Below are positions 17,099-24,393 of a stretch of DNA of 64,000 bases, one piece after another. The translations under genes were made by a program, and so were the position numbers. The stretch is from Gleimia hominis (GTDB lineage: Bacteria > Actinomycetota > Actinomycetes > Actinomycetales > Actinomycetaceae), in contig NZ_CP126963.1 of the NCBI RefSeq assembly GCF_002871945.2, positions 62,001-126,000 on the forward strand, given 5' to 3'. The notes beneath the pieces are model-generated. The model was given only the letters and a program-made list of their open reading frames with translations. It ran no database searches and was not told the origin of the DNA. Within the stretch, counting starts at the first letter, position 1. Each line of letters opens with the position of its first letter.

Positions 17099-18345
17099 GC
17101 GTTTGCACCCCCAGCCGTGTCATCGCCCTCTCGCGGCCCCTGTGCCTGGTGGGTCCCCTCGCTCTTGCGGGTACTTTCGTTTTCGCTCGGACCTTCGGAT
17201 TGAGCGGCACGTTGAGTTTGCCCCGTGGGGGTACGCTGGGTTTCACCTGTGGGGGTACCTTGGGTATGGGCGCGCATTTGCCGACGCAGTTTCGCATTGT
17301 GCCCCAGGTAGAGGCCGACGCCACCGGCGAGAATCAGTGCGCCCACCACGAGCACCACGATCAGCATCGTGGGCACCGAGTCTTGCTCCGCATTCGGCTG
17401 CGATCCCTCGCTCTTGGTCTGGGTGGCAGCTGGTTCAGATGCATCCGCGCCGTCCGACTGCGCGGCCCCAGCGCCATCCTGTGCCTGCCAAGTGGCGTCA
17501 AAAGCTTGCGCGGAATCCGCGCCTCCCACTGCGAACCGCAACGTCGCTTCCGCGGTTAGACCCCGGTTCTTCCCATCGCCATCCGTGGTGATGCGCATGC
17601 GCACTAAGTGCACGCCGGGGCTCGTGAACACCCAGTTCGCGTGCGTGTGCGTGTTGCGTTCAACCCAGAGTTTGCGCGACTGACCTTCTTGCGACGACCA
17701 CAGCACCTGCGGATGCGAGAACCCACCGGCTTGCTCAAACACCGTGAAGGTACCCTCACCGGAATGCCCCACGTATTCAAACGTGACCCCACGCGTATCA
17801 CCCAGGGTTGGGGACTGCGTATTCCACCCAATCCACGGCACGTTCGCGATCTGTGCCTGCGGACTAGCCCACACGGCGTCCCCCGCTTTCGCCCCCGTGA
17901 ACGTGAAATCCCCACTGTCGGGCAACACCTGTTTCGCTGGTTCCCCCAGTTCGAACACGACGTCATCCAAACTGCGCCACACCGGTTTTTCCTCCGAATC
18001 GTCCCGCAACCGCAAAGACAATTTCCCCTGTTCAATCGCGGGTGAAATATCCATGTGACCGGCCTTAACGACCTTGCGCGTCCCTGGTTTTGCCTGTTCT
18101 TCGTCGCCGGAAACCGTTTGGTCCAGATCGTTATTGTCCATTGGCTGCGGCGTAGTTTGGATTTGCTTGAGGGACGGCGCCGCTGCTTGCGCCCCCGCAA
18201 CCGGTGCGACGGCGAAACACCCGCAGGCCAGCATTGCTGCAGCGCAAACCAGGGCGGTACGCAACCGGGATTTTTGCGCCCGCACTGCTAGGCGCTGCCG
18301 CGTGGTGGTGGGGCGCGTGCGTGTCGGTGGGATGGGCGGTGTCAT
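17095..18345 (-). CDS. Surface-anchored repeat protein of the ABC transporter operon (second)
   Basis: A 416-residue exported protein. A signal peptide or membrane-targeting helix spans residues 28 to about 56 (ALVCAAAMLACGCFAVAPVAGAQA). One actinobacterial surface-anchored domain spans about residues 90-275. It opens with GHMDISPAIEQGKLSLRLRDD and ends with NTHTHANWVFTSPGVHLVRM at 231-250. A Ser/Ala/Gln linker follows, then a membrane helix at about 326-347 and a basic cytoplasmic tail that carries short repeats (TPTGETQ/TPTGQTQ). No LPxTG-like motif is visible. The start overlaps the substrate-binding-protein stop by one base (TGATG), and the stop overlaps the ATPase start. Confidence 0.87.
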   Translation of the reverse strand: MTPPIPPTRTRPTTTRQRLAVRAQKSRLRTALVCAAAMLACGCFAVAPVAGAQAAAPSLKQIQTTPQPMDNNDLDQTVSGDEEQAKPGTRKVVKAGHMDISPAIEQGKLSLRLRDDSEEKPVWRSLDDVVFELGEPAKQVLPDSGDFTFTGAKAGDAVWASPQAQIANVPWIGWNTQSPTLGDTRGVTFEYVGHSGEGTFTVFEQAGGFSHPQVLWSSQEGQSRKLWVERNTHTHANWVFTSPGVHLVRMRITTDGDGKNRGLTAEATLRFAVGGADSAQAFDATWQAQDGAGAAQSDGADASEPAATQTKSEGSQPNAEQDSVPTMLIVVLVVGALILAGGVGLYLGHNAKLRRQMRAHTQGTPTGETQRTPTGQTQRAAQSEGPSENESTRKSEGTHQAQGPREGDDTAGGANA

Positions 18346-20033
18346 CAGTGGTGTCCTCCTAGGCAGCGCAGCAAATTCTGCGCGTTTGCGGTCATCATTT
18401 TTTCGTAGCTGTTAACAGATTCAGTAAAGGAATCCCCATAGATCGGGCACACGCGAATGCCTTGCTGTTCGGCAGCGCGCTGCAGGTCATTGCTTGACCC
18501 GCTGGCGTTCGGTTCTAAGAAAACTGCGTTCACCTTCAGATTCGTCAGTGTGCGGGTTAATGCGATTAGGTCCCGAGGTGACGGCTGGGTCGTTGGGGAA
18601 GAGGTGATAAAACCCGCGATGTTAATCCCATAGGCCGCGCTTAAGTACCCGTAGCCGTCGTGGGTTGTCACCAGGTTGCGTTTAGCCGGGGGAATCCGCG
18701 CGATACTGGCCCGCATTTTCTGATCCACCTGCTCAAGGCGGGTTTGCAGCGCATGCAAGTTGCGCGCGTATTGCGCGGCCCCGTCCGGATCTAGGTTTGA
18801 GAGCTGGTCCGCGATTGTTTGCGCGTACAAAATAGCGTTCTGCGCGTCGTGCCACAGGTGCGGATCCAACTCGCCGTGCACGTGCTTACCAATTACCCCT
18901 TGAGGCAGTAGGTAAACCTCAGAGTTTTGTGCCCCAATGAATCGAAACTGCGGGTCCGCGGGTACTTGCTGCAAGGTTTTGGATGGAACTGAAATCACCA
19001 CGTCCTCTGGGGCTTGTGAATACTGCGTGTTTGACACCTGGGTGCCGTTGGATCGGTTTTGCTCCCCCGATTTCCCCTTTGCGCCGGCCTCGTTTTTGTG
19101 TGCGGTTTTTGCCGTGCCCGCGTTCTTGCGGGTGGGGCGGTCCCCTTGGATGGTGATGGCCCCTTGGGTTAGGTCCGCGGTAATGTCCTGGTGGCCGCTG
19201 GTGAGCACGCGTTTATTCGGATCCGCAGGTACCCCCACCGCGAACGTGATGGTACGCGGCGGAAGTGTCGTTTTTGTGCCGGTCACGTGAGCGCGGATTT
19301 GCGCGCGGTACACGCCGGGGCGGGTGAATGCCCACGACACGTGCGTGTGCGCCCCGGCGGGTAGTTCCACTTCCGGGTGGTCCGCCGAAAGCAGTACCTG
19401 GGGGGTACCGAACGTACCGGTCAGGTAGGCGAATAGTTGCCCGGGCCCCTCCACGCGGTCCAAATGCATCGTCACCGTGCGCGCCGCAGCCGCGTTCTCT
19501 GAAGTCCCAGCGTCCCCAGAGTCTCCAGAGCTCCCAGAGGCTCCAGCGGGTTTCCCGATGGTGCGTAACCCCAGCCAAACGGTGTCTAGTGCCGCGTCCT
19601 CCACCAGGGGAATCAGGCGCGCGCCCTGATCTTGCGCGGCTTGCGCAAGCGCGATTGCCTGCACACCCGGTTGCAGGTTCGCATCAATCGCCCGGGTCAA
19701 CGCCTGTTCTTCTAGCATGAGGCCGTTGGTGAACACCACGTCGGCATTCGCCACATTGCGAATGTCACGCAAAGACGGCTCATAGGTGTGAGGATCAGAG
19801 CCGGGTTTCATCAACCCGGTTACGCGCGCGCGGTTGCCCGCCACCTGCCGGGCGAGGTCCGTGATTATCGGGGTGGACGTAACCGCACTGATGCGTCCGT
19901 CTGTTTTAAGGGCGTGCCTGTCGCATCCCACCGCGGTTAGGGGCAGTACCGCGCACAGGCTAATAAGGAGTGCGCGGAGGCCGAAGTGGCGGGCCCTGAA
20001 CCGGGTGCGGAAGCGGAAACGGGCAGGTCTCAT
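18345..20033 (-). CDS. Metal-type substrate-binding lipoprotein with inserted surface-repeat domain
   Basis: A 562-residue ZnuA/MntA-like (cluster A-I) binding protein of the ABC importer. Signal peptide and likely lipobox end at Cys37 (LTAVGC). The N-lobe begins at ISAVTSTPIITDLARQVAG with the metal-ligand motif DPHTYEP (His82). From about residue 150 to 385 the fold is interrupted by an actinobacterial surface-anchored domain (AGAHTHVSWAFTRPG at 227-240, GHQDITADLTQG at 280-291). The lipoprotein fold resumes at ELDPHLWHDAQN (His392) and continues with TTHDGYGYL (His458) and a C-terminal acidic ligand region around Glu507/Asp534. All expected ligand positions are present. It matches the 'anchored repeat ABC transporter, substrate-binding protein' class from memory. 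Zn, Mn, Fe or a chelate are all possible ligands. Confidence 0.88.
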   Translation of the reverse strand: MRPARFRFRTRFRARHFGLRALLISLCAVLPLTAVGCDRHALKTDGRISAVTSTPIITDLARQVAGNRARVTGLMKPGSDPHTYEPSLRDIRNVANADVVFTNGLMLEEQALTRAIDANLQPGVQAIALAQAAQDQGARLIPLVEDAALDTVWLGLRTIGKPAGASGSSGDSGDAGTSENAAAARTVTMHLDRVEGPGQLFAYLTGTFGTPQVLLSADHPEVELPAGAHTHVSWAFTRPGVYRAQIRAHVTGTKTTLPPRTITFAVGVPADPNKRVLTSGHQDITADLTQGAITIQGDRPTRKNAGTAKTAHKNEAGAKGKSGEQNRSNGTQVSNTQYSQAPEDVVISVPSKTLQQVPADPQFRFIGAQNSEVYLLPQGVIGKHVHGELDPHLWHDAQNAILYAQTIADQLSNLDPDGAAQYARNLHALQTRLEQVDQKMRASIARIPPAKRNLVTTHDGYGYLSAAYGINIAGFITSSPTTQPSPRDLIALTRTLTNLKVNAVFLEPNASGSSNDLQRAAEQQGIRVCPIYGDSFTESVNSYEKMMTANAQNLLRCLGGHH

Positions 20034-21895
20034 CGGTTGGAGCTACCCTGTTTCGCAGCGAGTCCATTGCGCCGCGTCGCAATAAAACCGAGCCCCAAGA
20101 TCCCCATGCCTGCTGCAAGTACCCCCAGGGCGAGAGCAAGTGGGGAACTACCGGTTTGCGCCAGCGCGCCGGTTTGCTGCTGGTCGGCAGTGGGGGTGCA
20201 TTCTTTACCGTCGGGGGTTTGCCAAACGGTTTTGCTGCCAACCGTGCTCCCTAGGTCAAAGTGGCCGGACATGGAACCGGACCCCACTTGGAACGACAGG
20301 TTCGCCACCGCAGTTTTCTTCTGCCCATTAATTGTTGCGGTTTGGGTGATGCCCACGCGGTACGTACCTGGTTTTGAGAACACCCAGTTGGGGTGCACGT
20401 GCGTGTTGCGTGCGATCGTGACGGAGCCGGAGGGTTTGTTGCCACTACCTTGGAACCATTCTTTGCCCACTACTTGCCCGAAGTTCCCAGATTCGTAGAC
20501 GAACATGGCGCCCGGGCCGCTGAATGACGTGAGTGTCCAGGTGACGTCACCGGTGGATTCTTGCAACAGTTTGGGGTCCATCGTGTTTGCCCCGAGCCAA
20601 GGTACCCCCTGCTGCTGCGTGGATCCGATGGCCCACACGTCCCCGGCGGCAACCGGCCCGAGTGCTTGCGGTAGTTTCTGCTTCGCACTCTCACCCAGCT
20701 GAAACACGATGCTGTCGGCGGGCACGTTCTTCGCGGGGCTGGAACGGTCGTCTTTAATTTGCGCAATCAGTTCGTTGCCTTCCAACTGAACTTGCTGACA
20801 TTGATCACTGCCACCCGCGTTTTTACCCGCGTTGCCTGCCTGTTGTGCAGTTGCGCTTGCCGTTGCGTCCGCTGCCTGGGTTTTGTCCGCGGCCCGGTCT
20901 TTGTGGGGGTCTTGCGTGTTCGCCGCATTTTCCTGAGGGGTTTGCCCATCCATGGGCTGCGCGGCCCGCGGTGCAGACCTGTCATTGGTGGCTGCATCTT
21001 CGCGAGCTTTTGCGGTTGGGGTAGCGGTGGTGGTTGTGCCGTCTTTGTCTGCTACCTCCCACGTGTAGGTAACCGGGGCGGATTCCACGCTTTTCTGAGC
21101 GCCAGCTGCGCGTGCAACCACGGTCATTTTGTACGTACCCGGCGCGGTGAATGCCCAGCTTAACGCGTTTTTACCCGCAGGTACCCCCGCGAACTTAGCG
21201 CCGGGAGTAACGGCGTAAGACGCTGTCTTCGCTCCTTTTGCTCCCGTGAGGATCGGCGCCCACCCGTCTTTCTGGTTACCACCGAGGAGGTAGGCGTCGC
21301 CGGGTCCCTCAACAGTTTTAAAGGTGAATGTCAGGTCCTCGAACTCTTCTCCAAGCGCTTGCGCGTTCCAGCTCGTGCGCAAACCCGCGGGAGCGTCAGC
21401 AGGGTAGAAGAACGTGGGTTTGCCGATCCCCAAGATCCGCTTGGTCTGGTTCGATAACGCGGTCGGGGCGGGACGCAGAACCGGGCTGTCAGACGTGGGA
21501 TTCGCCGCTGTCTTGTTCGCGTTGGTGCCGGGCGTCGCGGGCATTTCCAGCTTGAGGGTACCTCGGTGGGGGTGGACGAAGAACATGTCCAGATCACCGG
21601 AAGTGGGAGCATCCTGCGTGGGAGTGGCGTTAGCAAAAGCGTTAACGGAAGCAGCTTCAGCGGAGGCGTTGAATAGAGACCAGAAAGTGATGGTGGAAAG
21701 CGCGGCGGCTGAGGAGGCGTGCGCCGCTGAGGAGGTGTGCGCGGCGGTTTGGGCATGCGCTGGAGCGCCTGCAAGCGGAGTGGTTGCAAGCGGAGTAGTT
21801 GCGAGTGTGGCCGGGGTCGATGCGGCAAACGCGGGGCCGGTGGTTAAGCACAGTGCGCAGCCGGTGGCCAGGAGGGCACGGGTTTGGGGTTTCAT
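20030..21895 (-). CDS. Surface-anchored repeat protein with LAxTG sorting signal (first gene of the transporter operon)
   Basis: A 621-residue secreted protein with an N-terminal signal peptide (about residues 1-26, ending AFAAS). Two anchored domains follow. The first is at about residues 90-285, ending with KNALSWAFTAPGTYKM. The second is at about 360-550, ending with NTHVHPNWVFSKPGTYRVGI. A linker leads to the C-terminal sortase-type signal LAQTG (about 578-582), a hydrophobic helix and a basic tail (RRNG...), so this one should be covalently attached to peptidoglycan, unlike its two paralogues. The ATG at 21895 is preceded by GAGG; a GTG one codon earlier is an alternative. The stop overlaps the next gene (ATGA). 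A Fur-like box lies 27 bases upstream. Confidence 0.88.
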   Translation of the reverse strand: MKPQTRALLATGCALCLTTGPAFAASTPATLATTPLATTPLAGAPAHAQTAAHTSSAAHASSAAALSTITFWSLFNASAEAASVNAFANATPTQDAPTSGDLDMFFVHPHRGTLKLEMPATPGTNANKTAANPTSDSPVLRPAPTALSNQTKRILGIGKPTFFYPADAPAGLRTSWNAQALGEEFEDLTFTFKTVEGPGDAYLLGGNQKDGWAPILTGAKGAKTASYAVTPGAKFAGVPAGKNALSWAFTAPGTYKMTVVARAAGAQKSVESAPVTYTWEVADKDGTTTTATPTAKAREDAATNDRSAPRAAQPMDGQTPQENAANTQDPHKDRAADKTQAADATASATAQQAGNAGKNAGGSDQCQQVQLEGNELIAQIKDDRSSPAKNVPADSIVFQLGESAKQKLPQALGPVAAGDVWAIGSTQQQGVPWLGANTMDPKLLQESTGDVTWTLTSFSGPGAMFVYESGNFGQVVGKEWFQGSGNKPSGSVTIARNTHVHPNWVFSKPGTYRVGITQTATINGQKKTAVANLSFQVGSGSMSGHFDLGSTVGSKTVWQTPDGKECTPTADQQQTGALAQTGSSPLALALGVLAAGMGILGLGFIATRRNGLAAKQGSSNR

Positions 21896-21921
21896 CACAC
21901 CTCAATCTAGAAATCAATCAG

Positions 21922-21942
21922 TAATGAGAACAATTATCATTA
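21922..21942. promoter_or_regulatory. Fur/Zur-family operator-like palindrome
   Basis: TAATGAGAACAATTATCATTA is a 21-base palindrome with 8 of 10 half-site pairs matched. Its core TGAGAACAATTATCA (21925-21939) matches the 7-1-7 Fur-family consensus TGATAATNATTATCA at 12 of 14 defined positions. It lies just upstream of the metal-transporter operon and about 115 bases upstream of the divergent htpX. Repression of the transporter under metal sufficiency is the simplest reading. The metal and regulator are not determined. Confidence 0.6.
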
Positions 21943-22055
21943 CAAGGTTAGGTTTGAGGGAATGAATGTGTCAAGCTCCGCCTGTTGGCGTTGAGGTTTC
22001 TTTCAGCCAACTGTCGTAGCGTAGATTCGGCTAATCAAAATGGGGAAGAGGATGT

Positions 22056-22904
22056 ATGGGTTCAAATACGCTTAAGACCGCTCTGCTGTTCGGCGTTATG
22101 TGGGGCCTGCTGGGCGCAATCGGCGCTTGGTTATCCGCGTGGCAATCAACGCCAACATTTTTCTGGATCTTCATGTTTGCGGGCCTGTTCATGTCCCTAT
22201 ACACGTATTGGAACTCAGACAAAATCGCGTTGCGGTCAATGCGGGCAGTGGCAGTGTCTGCGGAGCATGAACCGCAGTTGTACGACGCAGTTGCGGAACT
22301 GTCTGGCAAAGCAGGTCAACCTATGCCAGCGATCTACATGGCGCCCACGCGCACACCGAACGCGTTCGCAACGGGTCGGAACCCGCAGCATGCAGCCGTT
22401 TGTGTGACAGAAGGTATTATGGAGCTTTTGGAGCCGCGTGAACTCCGCGCAGTGCTCGGCCACGAGCTGTCACACGTGTACAACCGGGACATCCTCACGT
22501 CAACAATTGCCGGTGGGATTGCCTCTCTAATTACTTCGATCGCGCAGATCTTCATGTTCGGCAGCTGGCGCTGGCGGGGCGCGAACCCGTTGATCTCAAT
22601 GCTAATGACTTTCTTGGCGCCCCTCGCAGCGACGATGCTGCAGCTGGGGATCAGTAGGACCCGTGAATATGAGGCAGACCGCGCGGGCGCGGTGCTCAGT
22701 GAAGACCCGTTGGCGCTTGCGAGTGCGCTGCGTAAGTTGGAGCGAGGGAACACGCAGACACCTCTGCAAGCCACGCCGAACCAGCAGAACGTGGCTGCGA
22801 TGATGATCACGAATCCGCTGCGCGGTGGGGCGGCGCAACTGTTCTCCACTCACCCGCCAATCGCGGAACGGATCGCTCGCCTCGAAAAAATCGCTGGCTA
22901 CTGA
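22056..22904 (+). CDS. htpX: Membrane zinc metalloprotease HtpX
   Basis: A 282-residue M48-family membrane protease that degrades damaged membrane proteins. Two N-terminal membrane helices (about residues 7-29 and 34-52) precede the catalytic motif HELSH at 136-140, with a further helical hairpin (about 150-200). The third zinc ligand is in REYEADRAGA near residue 205. An RBS (GAGG) lies five bases before the ATG. It is divergent from the metal-transporter operon. In the gene order I recall for actinobacteria it follows the nuo/polyprenyl-synthase region, so the transporter operon appears inserted before it. Confidence 0.95.
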   Translation: MGSNTLKTALLFGVMWGLLGAIGAWLSAWQSTPTFFWIFMFAGLFMSLYTYWNSDKIALRSMRAVAVSAEHEPQLYDAVAELSGKAGQPMPAIYMAPTRTPNAFATGRNPQHAAVCVTEGIMELLEPRELRAVLGHELSHVYNRDILTSTIAGGIASLITSIAQIFMFGSWRWRGANPLISMLMTFLAPLAATMLQLGISRTREYEADRAGAVLSEDPLALASALRKLERGNTQTPLQATPNQQNVAAMMITNPLRGGAAQLFSTHPPIAERIARLEKIAGY

Positions 22905-22909
22905 CGCGC

Positions 22910-23404
22910 CTACCGGTAGTTCTTGAACTGCAGTGCGACGTCCAGGTCCGCTTTCTTCAGCAGCGCAATCACGTCCTGCAGCGTGTCGCGTGACTTGTGG
23001 GCAACCCGCACCGTGTCCCCCTGAATCTGCGCTTTCACACCTTTGGGCGCTTCGTCGCGGATAAGTTTCGTAATCTTCTTTGCTTGGTCTTGTGAGATCC
23101 CTTGCTTGAGGTCCCCAGTGAGCCGGAAGATCTTCCCCGACGGTTTCGGCTCCCCGCCCCCGAGGTCTAAAGATTTTAGTGAAACGCCGCGGCGAATCAG
23201 CTTCGATTGCAACACGTCCAAAATAGCCAATGTTCTTTCAGCCGTGTTCGCCTCCATCAGAATCTGATCTCCACTAAGTTCAACCCGCGCGTCCACGCCG
23301 CGAAAGTCGTAGCGGTTCCCAACTTCCTTCGCCGACTGATTCACCGCGTTATCCACCTCCTGCCGGTCAATTTCACTCACAACGTCAAATGATGAGTCTG
23401 CCAT
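22910..23404 (-). CDS. YajQ-family cyclic-di-GMP/nucleotide-binding protein
   Basis: A 164-residue cytosolic protein of the UPF0234/YajQ family, normal in length. Conserved blocks are [20 protein letters not shown] at the N-terminus, RYDFRG near residue 32 and the C-terminal [15 protein letters not shown]. Some members bind c-di-GMP and influence gene expression, but that has not been shown for this lineage as far as I know. Its stop lies 5 bases from the convergent htpX stop. A clear GGAGGGG RBS precedes the ATG. Confidence 0.93.
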   Translation of the reverse strand: MADSSFDVVSEIDRQEVDNAVNQSAKEVGNRYDFRGVDARVELSGDQILMEANTAERTLAILDVLQSKLIRRGVSLKSLDLGGGEPKPSGKIFRLTGDLKQGISQDQAKKITKLIRDEAPKGVKAQIQGDTVRVAHKSRDTLQDVIALLKKADLDVALQFKNYR

Positions 23405-23642
23405 TTTCCCCTCCGACTACTTCCGTTCGTTCCTAATATCGGCGCGCACCAGCCACCCGTTTATTCCTGCTGTCAGCGAGTCCCGGTGGTCGGCTTGTTG
23501 CGTAGCTGCGGTTGGCGTCTGCCTGCTCCTAACACCGCCGCCCCCAGCCGTGGGTTCGCTCCCCGAGTAGCCGCTGCGCGCACCCCCTCAAGGGTATCTA
23601 AATAATGCAATGTGGGAGCTTCGTCACGCCACCCTAGTGTAA
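23405..23642. other. Intergenic spacer between yajQ and the tRNA promoter
   Basis: No open frame with coding character is visible on either strand. It holds the divergent 5' regions of yajQ (minus) and the tRNA cluster (plus). Confidence 0.6.
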
Positions 23643-23671
23643 TTGGCATTTAAGGCGGGCGGTCTGATAAT
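23643..23671 (+). promoter_or_regulatory. Promoter of the tRNA-Tyr/Thr/Met cluster
   Basis: TTGGCA (23643-23648), a 17-bp spacer and GATAAT (23666-23671) form a strong vegetative-type promoter 44 bases before tRNA-Tyr. The same -35 hexamer occurs before rplJ and rpoB. Confidence 0.7.
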
Positions 23672-23715
23672 CTTTCCAAGCGTCGTTGAACGCGAGCTAG
23701 TGTTCAATCGTTAAA

Positions 23716-23800
23716 GGCGGAGTGCCCGAGTGGCCAAAGGGAGCTGACTGTAAATCAGCCGCGATTCGCTTCGGGGGTTCAAATCCCTCCTCCGCCACCA
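23716..23800 (+). tRNA. tRNA-Tyr (GTA)
   Basis: Acceptor stem GGCGGAG/CTCCGCC, anticodon GTA at 23750-23752 in loop CTGTAAA, a long variable arm as expected for bacterial tRNA-Tyr, and T-loop GTTCAAATC. The 3' CCA is encoded. Confidence 0.96.
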
Positions 23801-23884
23801 TTTCGCAGTAGCGAAAGATGTGACGACAAACGCACCGCAAACGTTTGCCCGCAGGGCGCGTGTGCCGGTAAAGTTGTTCGCGTT

Positions 23885-23957
23885 GCCCCGATAGCTCAGT
23901 CGGCAGAGCGTCTCCATGGTAAGGAGAAGGTCAAGGGTTCGATTCCCTTTCGGGGCT
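23885..23957 (+). tRNA. tRNA-Thr (GGT)
   Basis: Acceptor stem GCCCCGA/TCGGGGC, D-arm AGCTCAGTCGGCAGAGC, anticodon stem TCTCC/GGAGA with GGT in the loop, T-loop GTTCGATTC. No CCA is encoded. Confidence 0.95.
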
Positions 23958-23990
23958 CGGTTTGTGGTTTAGGGCCGCAACCACCCTTGC

Positions 23991-24064
23991 GGCGGGGTAG
24001 CTCAGTTGGTGAGAGCGCACGACTCATAATCGTGAGGTCGCGGGTTCGAGTCCCGCCCCCGCTA
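23991..24064 (+). tRNA. tRNA-Met, elongator (CAT)
   Basis: Acceptor GGCGGGG/CCCCGCT, anticodon stem ACGA/TCGT around CTCATAA, T-loop GTTCGAGTC. It sits between tRNA-Thr and rpmG, the usual actinobacterial position of the elongator tRNA-Met. The first acceptor pair reads as G-U. Confidence 0.93.
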
Positions 24065-24158
24065 CCGGATTTTCTACCCGGGCGTCATCCGAGAGCACTC
24101 AGGCGACTCCTAGGCGGGAAACCGATAACCATTCTCCGACAGATATAAGGAAGTTAAA

Positions 24159-24329
24159 GTGGCTAGCAAGTCGTCTGATGTTCGCCCTAAGATCACTCTG
24201 GCCTGTTCGGAGTGCAAGGAGCGGAACTACATTACGAAGAAAAACCGTCGTAATACGCCGGACCGCCTAGAGCTAAAGAAGTACTGCCCGCGTTGCCGCA
24301 AGCACACGGCTCACCGCGAGACCCGCTAG
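24159..24329 (+). CDS. rpmG: 50S ribosomal protein L33 (bL33), zinc-ribbon form
   Basis: A 56-residue protein starting at GTG 24159 after an AAGGAAG RBS. Residues include [18 protein letters not shown] and [15 protein letters not shown], giving the two CxxC pairs of the zinc-binding (C+) L33 paralogue. It is small and basic, and is transcribed downstream of the tRNA cluster. A strong terminator follows within 20 bases. Confidence 0.96.
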   Translation: MASKSSDVRPKITLACSECKERNYITKKNRRNTPDRLELKKYCPRCRKHTAHRETR

Positions 24330-24346
24330 GCGTCACGGAAAACTTT

Positions 24347-24376
24347 CAACCCCTCACAATCGTGGGGGGTTGTTTT
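24347..24376 (+). terminator. Intrinsic terminator after rpmG
   Basis: CAACCCCTCAC pairs with GTGGGGGGTTG around AATC, followed by TTTT. It lies just before the MFS gene, whose RBS is only a few bases downstream. Confidence 0.85.
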
Positions 24377-24393
24377 AACGTTTGAGGATCGCA

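Noticed and set aside
12093..22055. Mobile element carrying the transporter operon
   Set aside because: No transposase, integrase, terminal inverted repeats or target-site duplication could be found. Only the gene-order argument remains.
23711..23917. Minus-strand open frame of 68 codons across tRNA-Tyr and tRNA-Thr (contains WWRRRDLNPRSES)
   Set aside because: This is the well-known artefact of reading the antisense strand of tRNA genes. There is no RBS or coding character.
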